This document shows positions 50,183 through 62,871 of a DNA stretch of 64,000 nucleotides, piece after piece. The stretch's first letter is position 1. Each line of letters opens with the position of its first letter. Where the stretch lies: NCBI RefSeq assembly GCF_027942865.1, contig NC_134529.1:17660467-17724466 (forward strand), in the 5' to 3' direction. The position numbers and the translations under genes were made by a program. Below the pieces are notes generated by a model, which did no database searches, was not told the origin of the DNA, and saw only the letters and a program-made list of their open reading frames with translations. This stretch comes from Odontesthes bonariensis (Eukaryota; Chordata; Actinopteri; Atheriniformes; Atherinopsidae).

Positions 50183-52976
50183 TTGACTACGTGTTTCCTT
50201 AGCTTTCATATCTATTCAGTGGCCTGATATTGGGGATTTATTTTTCATAGAGTATTAGCAATTTCAAAGAAAACCTTTTACGACTAATTCTTATTTGTTT
50301 GCCCTCCAGAGATATACAATACCTCCCAGGTTGCTGAAGTGGTTTGACCCCATAAAAACTTTAAATCCAGTTAACCAGAAGAAATAACTCAGCCCTAGTG
50401 TGTTTTCATTCACGCCACGGTATCTGTGCAAGCACACTGGCAGCTGAATGGGGCTAAATGCATTAATTCTAACCTCAAGCAGGGAAATTTAACTGCAAAC
50501 TTCACTTGGGTGCAGTTAAAAGCAATAAATACCGATTTGTTCTACAAAAAAAACTGATCTTTTGAAATATGTTGCTCATTTTACAGAAAATCGTATTTTT
50601 ACTTGTATTTGTAATCGTACTTGTTACAATGTATTCCCACATGCATCCTGAGTTACCGCTTGTGACCAGATCTCGGTTACTTGCTCTGCATGCAAATAAA
50701 CACGCAGCCTATATCATGCAGACAGCTATCAGATGAGCAACACAAACAGGTCATACTGATGTTTCCGGCTCTCTTCTGTCATGAACTTGTTTTGGGGGTG
50801 GTCCTTTAAAAGGTGACACCTGGGACCAGCTGTTGCTTCACAGTCTGAAAGGAATCTGGTCCAGGACTAATTTTGTTCAGGCGGCTGAAAAATGTAGACC
50901 GAGTGTATGCAACTTCCTGTGAATGTGGTCTCAACACTTGAATCTGAATGCACCCTGAATGCATTTTGCTTGTAGTCACTCAGAACTTATCCTTGCTCAT
51001 TTTTCCCGGATGTAAGAAAAGCTTTAAGGACCTTCACTTGCTGTATAATGTATCACACCAATTAAAAGATATCACTGTAACTGTCTATGGTTTTACTGCT
51101 GGGGCTTATGGGTGTAAAGAAGACAAAATGTGTCTATTAATGAGCCTTAAACTGATATATTTAGTTACTTTACTGTATTTAGCTGTCTCAAACCTGCATG
51201 CAGACATGCCATCAATCTTCTCATTCATTCAATATTGTGCAAAATAACATTTAAGTGCATTTTAAAACCACTGCTGCTGAATATTTGTGTGCTTATTTCC
51301 TCCATAATAATGGTTATGCGATTGGTTTTAGTTTGTATTGGATCTATTTGTTTTACACTATTGCTGAGAAAAAAATATAAAAAATGTTTGAAGGTTTTAC
51401 CAGATGTCTAGACAGAAATGGATCTGGCTCCAGTACTTTTTATATTCAGCTGGATGTATATAGAGTAATATGCAGTCTTTAAATGCCCCTGTTTCTGATT
51501 ATGTGCCTTTATTCCTGCGGTCATACTAAGCAAGAAATTGTGCTAAGTAAAAGGAAAAAAACATTGGATAATCAAAACAATTTAATATCAAGGTAAAAGT
51601 GAATACATGCAGTTTCTGTGTCCTGTTTTTTATTCTTAATCAAAGCATTGTGCAGAGCCATGAAAACATGATTACTACATGATTAGTTTCCTGTGGGCTT
51701 CAGAGTAATGAAATATGCCAGAATACACTCTGTGAGCATACACAGAGAGATGCTTAGTTATGACGCCTACCTTACTCCTCATGAAACCCCCCCTCCTACT
51801 CCCCTGCTCTCCGTCACCATGGTTACAATGATGCAGGTTACCGTGGCAGCCAAGTCAACCCCACACTCGCATAAAGGCGCACGTGCATGTGCTTTTCCAC
51901 CGACACCAACATACGCACGTTGTGACGTCGAAGAGTTGAGTTCCTTTAAGCTATTTCTGGACAGGATGGGGATGCAATAATGTTTCTATTTGTGCACTCA
52001 AGTCCTACTCTCTTATAGTCTCTACCCACTTTTCTTTTTTCATTCTTCTTATTTTCATGAACAGCAGATGATCGATAATCAGCAGCAGCTGACAGCTCTC
52101 TTTTTCACATGTAGACTCTTTTCATTTTTATCCACCATCTGAGTTGAAATGCATATGGAAGGAAAGATTTCAATGTACCTTTGCGTACATTGCGTACATA
52201 AACTTACTTGTTGCTGCCAGTACTGTGCATTTGTCTCATATCCTCACTTGCTCGTGTGTTTGTTCCTCACTGGTGGATTAACTTCTGTAGAGGTTTGAGG
52301 CTATGCTACCACCTAGTGTTCATATCACAAACAGCCTGACAAACTTTGGAAATGTATCTTCCTTGTTGATTTTGATGAACAGCATTCAAAATCTGAGCTT
52401 AAAGGATGATCTAAGGATTGGAATTTCAGTAACTGCGAGATTTAATGACACCTGCAAGGTGCATGTAAAGGACATGTTTAGTTGTATGTTGTTGTTAATC
52501 AGTTTATTTTAACAGTGGAAAAATATCTTTATACTATGATTGGCATTAATTCTTATCATTAACAGTCTGAAGGTTGTTTTTATTCACTTATTCATTATTG
52601 TAATCTTTAAGAATTGAAGGGGGAAAGAAAAACAAAAACAAAGTAAAAATAAAGAGAAAGATACTTTGACATGGATAAAACGAAGTAAGGTATTTCAAAT
52701 ATGTGACACCAATACTAGTCCAAACCTACTTAAGTGTATGCGACACTTCCTGAAGTATTAAGTCTGAAAGCCAACCTCCTTACTTTGAGTTATGTGAATG
52801 TGTGTTAATCTATACTACAGTGTGTTCACCTTTATCCCTTTTGGGATTTACTCCAACTTCTAAGTAGTAATCCCATATCGTCTAATCCAACCCCTCTTGC
52901 TTCCCTCCAACATCCTCTCACACACTCAAACGCACACATGTAGGCTACTTTCTCCCCTTTAGACCGGCAAACATTC
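50183..52976. other. Non-coding stretch upstream of tmem244
   Basis: No exon or clear transposon seen. The tmem244 promoter or a 5' UTR exon could lie here but I cannot place it. Confidence 0.45.
52305..52319 (-). promoter_or_regulatory. CTCF-like motif
   Basis: On the minus strand acactaggtggtagc fits the CACTAGGTGGCAG form of the CTCF core with one or two mismatches. It lies about 660 bp upstream of the tmem244 ATG. Weak evidence alone. Confidence 0.25.
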
Positions 52977-55900
52977 ATGTTGTTGGACTACTGCTGTCGT
53001 TGCTGTGGATTCACACTCATAAAACGCCATGGACCCTTGTCCCTCAAGACTGCATCCAGTGATACCTGGGTAAGGACACCAGAATACCTGTGTAAAATTG
53101 TAGAATAGAGAGGTAGACCTTAGAGAACGGACGCGGAAGATCTGGCAACAAACATATTTTCATAGGAATAATTGAAGCAGTGTATGTTTTTATGAAGTTT
53201 TATTTCAGTTTTGCCTTTGGTACAGGAATTGTAATGACAACAAACAACTAACAATTACAGCTATTTGTAACATAGCACATTACAATAGTCTAAAACTGAA
53301 ACAATGACTGATGAATACTTTACTTTAGTTGCTGCATGCAGTTTGGTGAGGTCCACAGAAAAAATCGTTGAGTTGTTAAATGTAATTTAAATTGTAAATG
53401 ATCATTACGCTCATAATCAACAATTAGTTGAGTAGTTTGTGATATAATGTCTTTGAAATAATACATTAGTAACTGACAGTTTTGAGGAAACATCTGTGGA
53501 TGTGACATTTTAAAGTTGTTTTCCAAGTCAAATTTCTAAAGCACAGCCTGCTTAGTCTGGAGATAGCAAACAAACCAATGGTGTTTAGCTGTCTCTGAAG
53601 GTATTAGCATGAGCTCAGCTACTTCCCTAGTTTCAGGCACACCCACGTCTTTCTGGCTGTAGGAACAGGGAGGAAATAGATTCCATATGGTTCCCTGTGG
53701 AGGTGTCTTGACGCCATGTGGAACTGCATCTATATCATCACCATAATAAAAATTTTCAGGCTATGCTTACTATACAGTCTGAAATTCCGCAAAATTTCAA
53801 TTACTATTGTCACTATTAAACATATAAAAAAAGGTAAGTAAACAAGAGGTATACAAAAGAGAAATTGTAACTGTTAATGTAAATGTAAATGCAGTGTTAT
53901 TTTCAGTTGTTAAATTATTTGTCTAGAATCAGTTAGCATCAACACCACAATAGCATCTCAGCTATAATTACAGTACGTTTCGAGCTAATCAAAAATGTCA
54001 GAATGCTAATGTTCAATGCAGAAAGACACTAACATATAGATATGTACTGGTGCCATGTTTACCACATTCATTTATAGTATTCAACACAGAGAAACAGCAA
54101 GGTACTTCATGATCTTTCTTTCTTTTTGCTTTCTTTCTTTCTCATTCTAACTGAGAAATTTCATTCTGACTGTGGGATGGAAGAATGTTATCCTTCCTTT
54201 ATACACTCTGTGTCACCGCCTACATTGGACTTGTCCCAACAGGAAATCACAAGTGTAAATAATAAGATTAACAATGACCCCCATTCCATTAAAGTTTGCC
54301 TGTAAGCTCGTGAGCCCTGACACACCTGAACGAAATGGAGCTCATTAGGACAGTAATTAGTTCCACCTGTGTTTGACAAGCTAAAAACGTCAGCGGTGAG
54401 AAAAGGTCTTTTATCTTTCCTCCTGGGGAGTTGTGTAACTTACTTCCTGTAAAGGCTGCATATGGTCATCTGTGAAAGGAGGCTTTAGCAAGAATTTATT
54501 GACTGGCTGCAGTCAGGAGGGGTTTTTCTCTGGTTCATGGAGCAAAAACAGAAAATGCAGCAGATAACTTCCATTAGCTTTGAACACAAATAAAGCATTA
54601 GATAATTGCATAAGTCTTTTGCTTTATACGTGCTTGATATTTAGTGTCCCATTTTCTCTGTAGCTCTGTCATCGCCTTGTTAGCTCAAATAAATACCAGC
54701 AGATGGTCATGGTCAATTTTCATAAGACTAATTGCACAGAATTTCATTCATCCATTGTTGGCTGTTATTGGTTGATTGACTCACACATTCCTCCCTCCTT
54801 AGGGTGTTAATATTATCTTTTCATCCTCGTCAAATTATGAAAAAATACAGGTATATTGGTGGTTTGTATCTACCATCTTTGTGTCCTTTAATTAGCAGAT
54901 CACTGGTTTGATCCCCAGCTTCCTCAGTCCCCATGTCATTATCCTTGGGCAGATACTGAACCACACATTGTTCCTCATTTGTATGTCACTTTGGATATAA
55001 AAAGTCTCTGCTGCACTGATGCTCAGTGTCTCTATTGTTCTCAGGTCGTTTTGCAGAATCTGTTGATGTGCATGGTGTGCTTCTACTCTCTCTACTACAT
55101 CGCGGTCAGTCTTTGCATTGGACTGTTCAGGTATACTCGCACACAGTGACAACAGCTGGTGGGAAAAAACTCTGCATTTTTCATATGCAAACAGAATAGC
55201 AAAAGCTGAGTTTTACACTCCTTGATCTTTTCTTGTATCTTTAGGGTTCATGAGATCAACAGCTTGTTGACTCCATTTGACTACACAACACAACCATCAT
55301 GGCAGAACCCCAAATACATGGGTGAGTCAACGTGGAGAAAATGAATTCTACTTAACTTAAATGAATTGAGTACATTCACTAAAGAACTAAATACCAACAA
55401 TCTTATTGTTCTTAAGAAAGGACTTTTTAAAATGCTCTTTAATACTTCAATTCTATATCTCAAAGGCCCAGATTGTATTTGACTACATTCATTATACACT
55501 ATTGCTGCTGGTTTTTTTGGGGTTTTTTTCAGATTTCTATCAAATATAAAAAGCGATCCGTTAATATATGAAATACCATCAAAGAAATAACACAGTAAAA
55601 AATGGTATGCGATACCAGTGAACTGTAAAATGCTGTTTACACTTTAATCCGTTTGCGATAATGTTCCAACCATAAAATATTCTTAGCTTAACACAATAAC
55701 AAAGGCAATACTTCTGGATAACAAGTACCTTTTACAGCTGTACTTGCATATCTTGCTATTACATTGCATACTGTATTATATAGAATAGCATTGCATTGAA
55801 GAGTATTGTGTATTATGGTATGAATATTTGTTAAATATCAATAGACCAGGTCTTGTTGATTCAAAATACTGTAAATATGAGCGACTGGGAAGCTCTCTTT

Positions 55901-57278
55901 TATTATTAATAATTTTTATTTTTTTAAATCAATGGCCTCCAGACTTGTATATAATGCTTTTGGGGATTACCTCTTTCTTTGCTGTGTTATCTAGTTATGT
56001 TGTACATATACTGTAAAGAGTCTGCGTAGACCCTATCCACCCTGTCCCACAAAAGAGAAAATAACTGTCTGAAAGATCTTATTTTTTTAGTCCAGGCTCC
56101 TTTTTGTATCTACCTCACCACATGACACACAGTCGAGCCCCACCTGGGTGAGGCAGATGACCACCCTTCCTGAACTTGGTTCTGCCAAAGTTTTCTTCCT
56201 GTTAAAATGGAGTTTTTAATTTTACCACCGTCACCTTGTTCATGCTTAGGATGGAGGACTGATTCCTAGAGAAGTTTTGATGCAATTTGTTGGTTTTCTT
56301 AGCATGGCAACTTTTTGGAAACTGAGTATTTCAGAGGGTGGCAAGAGGTGCGAGGCCTTTATCATGGAATGAATAGAGCCACACAGTCAGAATATGAGCC
56401 CTACTTTTAGCCATTAAACACCTGAGCAGTGAAAACTGTACTATGACAAAGTCTGTCTAATAACCAGACTGAAATATCTTTCAGTGTTTTTTCACCTTGC
56501 AATCCATCATACCACTTCCATTATACACCTGGTTGATGTTGAATTATCTTTCATGCGTTTTGTTATTTCTCCTCCCCCTCTGCCCTACAGTTGGAGTCAT
56601 TTCCACAGAGGTAACTTATGTTTTGGGAGGTCTGGTGTTCGCTTGGATTGTGGAGGAGTGGGTTTGGGATTACGCCATAACTGTCACACTGCTGCATGTT
56701 GCAATGACTGTAGCAGGTAAACGCACACGTGCAGACACAAGTGTATCAGTGGAACAGCTGATAGGATTGCAGGCCTGCTTATGTAACTGGATAGAGTGGT
56801 CAATACTATAATTCAAATGTGTATAGAAATCACAGTGATTGTAATTGTTTAGGTTAATTTCATGATATTAAACAAAATATCCCGATTTATTTTGTCAGTG
56901 ATGTCGGACTTCCCTTCAGCTGAGCACTGGTGGATCGCTCTGGGTAAGATTCATACTTTCTTGTTAAACTCTTCATGTGTGTGTCTCCATGTGTATCCCT
57001 ATGTCTCCAAATCTGTTTGCAAACACAAACAAAATCAACTCGATAATATATTACTTTTCCCTTTGCACAGACTCATAAGACTCACATCCAGCTGCCCTCA
57101 GGATTCAACTACTTTTTTGCTTGTCTACAAACATTCCCTCGACTGATCCCCTTCTATTTGTTTCATTCCTCTCTCTTCAGGCTCAGGCTTGGTGATGATG
57201 ATATTTGGAGGACAGCTCCTGGCCTACAAACTGTTCAGGAACAACTTTGTCTATCCAGCTGAACTACAGAACTTCTAA
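52977..57278 (+). CDS. tmem244: Transmembrane protein 244 (six exons)
   Basis: A small multi-pass membrane protein of unknown function. Exons are 52977-53069, 55045-55130, 55245-55321, 56591-56716, 56899-56943 and 57181-57278, all with GT-AG borders and matching phases, total 174 aa. Recognised from blocks shared with human TMEM244: VVLQ at the start of exon 2, VHEINSLLTPFDYTT and PSW in exon 3, STEVTY and VEEWVWDYAITVTLLHVA in exon 4, and DFP--HWW-ALG in exon 5. Hydrophobic segments lie at about residues 33-58, 90-105, 112-128 and 144-160; the last, in exon 6, ends LFRNNFVYPAELQNF. Human TMEM244 is, as I recall, about 128 aa and lacks much of this C-terminal part. Exon 1 is the least certain: its Cys-rich 31 codons do not resemble the human N-terminus, although an in-frame stop at 52941 limits extension. 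It lies head to tail with fkbp6 downstream. Confidence 0.88.
56095..56280 (+). mobile_element. 3' UTR fragment of an L2/Rex1-type LINE, in tmem244 intron 3
   Basis: The series ttggttctgccaaagttttc, 'cttcctgttaaaatggagttttt' and 'ccaccgtcacc' corresponds to a widespread fish non-LTR 3' region (usually ggttctgctggaggtttctt, then cctgttaaaagggagttttt). Strongly diverged; family assignment uncertain. Confidence 0.5.
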
Positions 57279-57765
57279 TGAAAACCAGGAAAGCTCTTAA
57301 CTGGCTTATCGGTTAATCCCAGATCTGACGAATGCCAGATCACTTTGCATTTCACTGCTAACTTCATGTGTAAAGCAACCATACGACACTTTTTATTTCT
57401 TTACTTGAAATGTTGGTTCATTAGCTAATAGGCAGATCTTAAATTGTACATATTTGGTAACTTTGTCTATTTAACAACTTTTCTTTTTTAAATTGTTCTG
57501 TACAGTTTAGGTATTGTTTTGTATTGTTTGTTAACACACTTACTTCTGTAAACTAGTGCTTAGAGAAACAGGAAAGATTTTACAGCTGAAAAAGTAGTAA
57601 TGGCCAATAATCCACTGACTTCTTCTTGTGCAGTGAGGAGTTAAGCCTGCTATTTTGAATTTTTTTGAATTTTTATTGCTGATACCAATATATACTTTAA
57701 ATGTGTCACTTGACAGGTTTGTATATATTGTAGGGTTGCTGTCTGATTTGACAAAAGGGGAAAAT

Positions 57766-57842
57766 AATAAAATCTCTTTTGTGGTGAATTTCCAGCATTT
57801 TTTTTATCTCGACAGTTACTATATGAGTGGTATAATAATAAA
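57766..57842 (+). terminator. tmem244: Candidate poly(A) signals of tmem244
   Basis: AATAAA occurs at 57766-57771 and again at 57837-57842, about 490 and 560 nt beyond the stop codon. Nothing else between the stop and here looks genic, so this is the likely 3' UTR. Confidence 0.5.
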
Positions 57843-58170
57843 CCAGGTGTTTTTATGCTGAATGCCATAAAAAGATCATATCTACACAAGAAATTATCAT
57901 TTTTCTTGTTGGTTGTACGTATTTGGGATGTTCCATGCCAGCTAACCTAACCCCTAATACGCTCAAGTAAGCCCTAAATGTTTTTAAAGGATCTTGCAAA
58001 ATCCAGAGGCTCTTCCCCAATCAATTATTATCATTATTTTTATTTCTAGGCAGAACAAACTCACTCATTGCTCATTTTTCCCAAGGTTATGTTGAAATAT
58101 GCCAAAAATCTGAGGATAATTTTCAACTAGGCAGTTGTTACTTGATGTTTTACAATAATGAAACCAAAAA

Positions 58171-58505
58171 GCGGTTGCATAGTGGTGCGGTGGTTGGCAC
58201 TGGGGCCTTAAGTCTTACTAGGGCCTATCTGTGTGGTGTTTGCATGTTCTCCCTGTGATTGGGTGGATTTTCTCTGGATACCCTAGTTTCCTCCCACAGT
58301 CCAAAGACATGCATGTTAGGCTAAATAGTGATTCTAAACTGACCATAAGAGTGTGTCTGTGTGTGGGCATGCATGGTTGTTTTTCTCTGTGTTGGCCCTG
58401 TGATCGAATGTCAACGTATCCAGGGTGTAACATGCCTCTTATAGGCTTCAGCCCCCCCTACCCTGAATTAGACAGAGCAGGTGTGGAAGATGATGGATGG
58501 AAATT
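58171..58505 (+). mobile_element. tRNA-derived SINE with RTE-type tail
   Basis: The head has an A-box-like tagtggtgcggtggttggc; the B box is decayed. The body includes the recognisable blocks gtttgcatgttctccctgtg, cctcccacagtccaaagaca, tgcatgttaggctaa and ggcttcagcccccccta. It ends in gatgatggatgg, a tail like that of RTE/Rex3 LINEs. A plus-strand open frame of 109 codons across it is not a gene. It lies between tmem244 and fkbp6. Confidence 0.8.
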
Positions 58506-58812
58506 AAAAAGTGGGCATGGAATTACCCCTCTAAACCTATTTGCAAGTTGCATTAAATGACTCTGTGTCCATGCCTGTGTGTGTGATAACCCAACACAAA
58601 AGAATATTTATTTTAGATCAAAGTAAGTAACAACTTCAATAGAGGACAACATGATTATTATGTTTATTGCAGACATTTTGACTTGTCATGAAGGATAAAA
58701 TTGGCCGGTATGCTCCCTTGACACAGAGTAGCAGTAAAATAGACCCGTCTTGGTAAAATAAATTATGTGAGTTTGAGTGTGCACAATGGCCGCCTTGTAA
58801 ATCGCAAGGCTG

Positions 58813-58857
58813 ATTGGCTGTCAAAGTTGATTGGTCAGTAAACCAAGAACACACGTG
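58813..58857 (+). promoter_or_regulatory. fkbp6: Candidate fkbp6 promoter elements
   Basis: Two inverted CCAAT boxes (ATTGG at 58813-58817 and 58830-58834, 17 bp apart) and a CACGTG E-box (58852-58857) lie 165-210 bp upstream of the fkbp6 ATG. A 20-bp poly-A run (58935-58954) lies between them and the start. Paired CCAAT boxes are typical of TATA-less promoters. The transcription start is not visible. Confidence 0.4.
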
Positions 58858-59020
58858 CCCACAGGAGCGTTTCGTTTAATAGATGGGTCACCTGACACAG
58901 CCCAAACCTGACACCATATCATAATTGAAACATTAAAAAAAAAAAAAAAAAAAACAGAATTACATGTTGTTACACTAAGATATATTTCCTGACTGTGGCA
59001 GTAATTTTACCACCGAGAAA

Positions 59021-61702
59021 ATGTCAAGAAACGGGTTTATATCTGTAATCCAGAGGACGCTAAACGATGATGAACGGCTGATATCGAGCACGCTGGTAGG
59101 TCACCATGTTAGTTTTCGGTTTAGCTAGCTTAGCTCTCTGATGAAATGAGGACTGTTTTGGTGCTAAATGTTAAGACCTTTTAAAAGTGGGTGCCAACAG
59201 AGTAGAAATGACGTTAACTCTCTTTGTCAACGGTATGTAAGGTAGAAACATTGCCTGTAATTGCACCGTGGTTAGTTTAGATAATAAAGTTTTCATAAAA
59301 AGTTCCCAAATCTGTTAAGTCAGCGGGAACTTTAGAGAGGTGAATTAATTATTTTTTTTATCAGGCTTGTAGTTTCCCCCGTCAGTAGATTCATCTTACT
59401 AGCCAGTCGGTTTGCTTTAACAGCATAATATCCCTTTAAACATGTCGTTTAAATAACACACAGTGGTTACATGGGCTCAAAAAGCTACTGAAGTGTACAA
59501 GTTTGTGTAGCAGGTAGGCTAAATATTGTAATGTTGAACAGTTGTCAACCAATGCAGCCTCAGGCTTTTCATGCAAATGCCAAAACAAATCGCCAATAAA
59601 AGTCAACATTTTTGATTAAAAGAATAATGATGCCATTTGAATTACTGCAAGCAGAGTAAACATGTACTGCTGTGATTCCTAATATTCACTAAACCCTTTT
59701 AATAAAAAAAATAGGGTCACCTGACTTTTGAAATATAGGAGAGGTAAGGCCAAACGAAGCAATTGAGATTGTTCATCAGCATCCACATGTTTTGAGACTG
59801 AAGGATTTGACTTGACAAACACTGGTATCTGTTGCACTGACCAGCACCTACAGTGTGAGCTCCTAGACTGACTTGAAATTATCCTGGAGTCATTTTCTTG
59901 CCATTGTAGAGTCCATTTGAGCAGCTACACCAGCGGATGAATGACGTCTTGGGAGATGGAGGGATCCTGAAGGAGGTGATCCAACCAGGAGAGGGTCCAC
60001 CTGTGCCTCACAATGCTTCAGTCATAAGTATCTATAAAAACGGATCCCTTACTCAAGCCTTTTTATGACATTCCAAATAGTGTTAAGGATCTCTATTTTT
60101 ATTATCGTCTGCAGTTCATTACTCTGGTTTCCTGGAGTATTCTGACCAGCCTTTTGAAACCACCGTTAACTTCAAGTATCCCCGGATGATGAAGTTGGGG
60201 AGAGGTGAGAATTTAACATTTTTCAGGCTACACAGTCAATTTCCTCTTTTTCCTGACTGGAAAAATCCCCCTTCAAACAGATGTGACGCTAGCTGGACTG
60301 GATCTGGGTCTGTTGACCATGAAGAAAGGAGAGTTCTCTCGTTTCCTCCTCCAGCCCCAGTACGCGTACGGAGAGATGGGCTGTCCTCCGTTCATTCCCT
60401 CTGCAGCCACAGTTCTGTATGAGGTTCAGATCATTGACTACCTCGACTCGGGACAAGTGGATGACTTTGTTGCAATGAGTCCGGTAGGGAAAGCAGGCCA
60501 GAGGGCATTAAAAATCCTGAGCTTGACACATGGCTGTCTCACTTGACAGCAGGAGCTGTGTGTTTATGCTAAGCTTTTAACTTTAGCATGATGTATGTGG
60601 TCACAGAAAACCCAATGAATCTTACTTTTTTTTTTTTTCTTTAAATTTACAATAAAATTAGCCTCTGAGAGATTTTGTTTTTATTATTTCCTGCCAGCTT
60701 TCTCACTTTTTCTGTCCTCAGGAGGAGCAGAACACCGTTCCTCTGTCCACGCTTCTGGAGGTCGTTGGCACGCTACGCAGCTTTGGCAACCGCTGCTTCA
60801 ACCAGAGCCGATATGACAATGCCAAAGATCGCTATAAACAGGTACATCTTAAGAGCTTTGAGAGTATGCACTCATTGTATCAGTTAATGGGGTGCCATGC
60901 CTCTTTTTTTTTTTTTTTTAATTTCTATGTGCTGGTGAAGGTGAGAGTGCGTTTTGTGACGGTCCCTCTTGTTTTCAAACAGGCGGTAATCCTCCTTGGA
61001 AACAGGGAAACCCAGTGCGAGCCAGAGACGGAGAAGATCAAGACGGCTCTGCTTCCTCTCTATCTGAACCTGTCTCTGACTGAGCTCCGTCTGGACAGCC
61101 CACACAAAGCCCTGAAATATGGCAGCAAAGCCCTGGAGATGGACTCCACCAACACAAAGGCTCTTTTCCGCTGTGGGCAGGTCAGGCCAGGCTTTTGTTT
61201 GTAAGCTGTCGGATAAGAATGCTCACGGGCCTTCGAGTGCAAGAGATTAAATGTTTTTTTTTTTCAACGGATGCTGCAAACAACTCTTCACACTAAAGTC
61301 ATTTCTCTTAGGCTTACCTGGAGCTGCGTGAGTACGAAAGTGCTCAGGAATGCCTCATAAATGCTCAAGCAAAGAAGCCGTTTGACAGTGACATCAACAA
61401 CCTCCTGAGAAAAGTGGCCATGTAAGAAGATGATGCGTTTTTAAACTGAGTGTGGTCGAGTTGCCTTTTTTTTATTTTTTTTTGGTGCCCGTTGGAAGTA
61501 GAATGCCAGCAACACCTCTTTAAATGTATGCTTGTCTGAAAATTTCCCTAGTTGGAAAGTCGTGCCTGTGTTTTCAGTTGGAGGCAGTTCTTATAAGGGG
61601 TATTCATGTATGCAATTTTCTTGTTCCAGATCCTATAAAGACAGCTTAGAGAAAGAGAGAGACATGTACTCAAAGATGTTCCGAGAGCTGAAGGGCCAGT
61701 GA
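59021..61702 (+). CDS. fkbp6: FKBP6-type inactive prolyl isomerase with TPR repeats (eight exons)
   Basis: In mammals FKBP6 is a germ-cell HSP90 co-chaperone needed for meiotic chromosome pairing and the piRNA pathway. Exons are 59021-59095, 59910-60027, 60115-60204, 60281-60483, 60722-60841, 60983-61180, 61312-61421 and 61630-61702, all GT-AG with matching phases, giving 328 aa (human 327). Residues about 39-140 form the FKBP domain (HYSGFLEYSDQPFE, MMKLGRDVTL, YAYGEMGCPPFIP, then VQIIDYLD). About 160-300 are TPR repeats (FGNRCFNQSRYDNAKDRYKQ; LNLSLTELRLDSPHKALKYG; ALFRCGQAYLELREYESAQ). The end is a charged helix, KERDMYSKMFRELKGQ. FKBP12 active-site positions are lost: Trp59 is Leu in TLAGLDLG and His87 is Cys in GCPP, so no isomerase activity is expected. 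Alignment of the ordered blocks identifies FKBP6 rather than FKBP4/5/8. The first 20 or so residues are lineage-specific. The AATAAA is only 52 nt past the stop. Confidence 0.95.
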
Positions 61703-61753
61703 AGGACTTGTGTGCATTAACTGTTGATCTCTGTCTGTCTGGAAGGTAAATAT

Positions 61754-61759
61754 AATAAA
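61754..61759 (+). terminator. fkbp6: Poly(A) signal of fkbp6
   Basis: AATAAA 52 nt after the TGA stop at 61700-61702, implying a very short 3' UTR. Confidence 0.6.
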
Positions 61760-62446
61760 AGCTCTGCTCAGTCTCTATCATGCAGCATATTGTGCACAGA
61801 TAAACATTGTTATTGTTATTATTATTGTATGTCAGCTGCATTGTCCTCAGTTTATTTTAAAAGCCATGAAATGACTTCTTCTTCTTCAGGCTTAGTTTCT
61901 CACCTGTGTAAATATTCAATGATAGAATTAGTTGTTTAGTGCTGGTTGTTAATCATTTGATACTAACTAGATTTTTGGATTTAAGACTCATGCAGCGTAG
62001 TTTATTTATCTGACTAACAGTTTTGATATTTTTTTTTAATTTTTTTTAACATAAATACTTTGCCATTTTGGGATTGATAGTTTTATTCAGCTGAATCTGA
62101 GTCACATTATGACTAAACCCAGTCTGACTCAACTGATTACACCCTAACAGTTTAGTTTTTTTTTATTAACACACAGGGCAAAGCTTCAGTTCAGGCAGGC
62201 AAAAATAGGCAAAATGATAAATGGATTTAGTATGTAAGATAATGTTTCTCACTTACCTGTCATTGCTGATTAATCAGAACATGATTAACTTGAGTGTTTA
62301 GTAGAGCTGACACTTTTTCTTTGATGTTCACAGGTAAACCTGCAGCATTAGTAACCTGTTTAAATAATAATAAAAAAAGACAACTGTAACTGCTTGGGTT
62401 CATATGCTACATATACAGATGCCTCAGACAGTTAGATGCAGTTTTC
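61760..62446. other. Gene-free stretch
   Basis: No exon or clear transposon seen; short ATT-rich tract near 61810-61826 and T/A runs near 62030-62050. Confidence 0.5.
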
Positions 62447-62841
62447 TCCGTGATTAGGGAGGGGAATCCCTAATTCTCAAAGGGAACCGGCTCCAAGTAG
62501 TAGTCCGCCTGCCTAACGATCCCGTTTATAGGTTCTGCTAACGTCTGACGCATTTGCGCAATCATGTCATGTGTGCGCTTCGTATTTTGGCTCAGAACGT
62601 TTCCAACTTGGCGTCGAGGGAGAAGCGCTCCAAAGTTTGGTTACAATTAACCAAAAAGGACAATACATGGGCCAGTTGCAACACGTGCAGAGCTTTGATC
62701 ACATCATAGGGGGAAAATACCTTCAACATTTGACCACACAGCATGCAATTACTTTGCTCGAATGTAAAGTCTGTGACGACTCCTCGCGGCTACTCTCGCG
62801 AGGGAGCTTGTGGAACAGCGTCTTCCGTCTCAAAAGGGTAG

Positions 62842-62870
62842 CGTAAAACTTCCAGGTCCTGTTGATTGTA
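62842..62870. repeat. 29-bp direct repeat, left copy
   Basis: Identical over 29 bp to 63196-63224; begins cgtaaaacttcc and ends gttgattgta. It sits 1 bp before the left end of the inner TIR element. Confidence 0.95.
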
Positions 62871-62871
62871 G

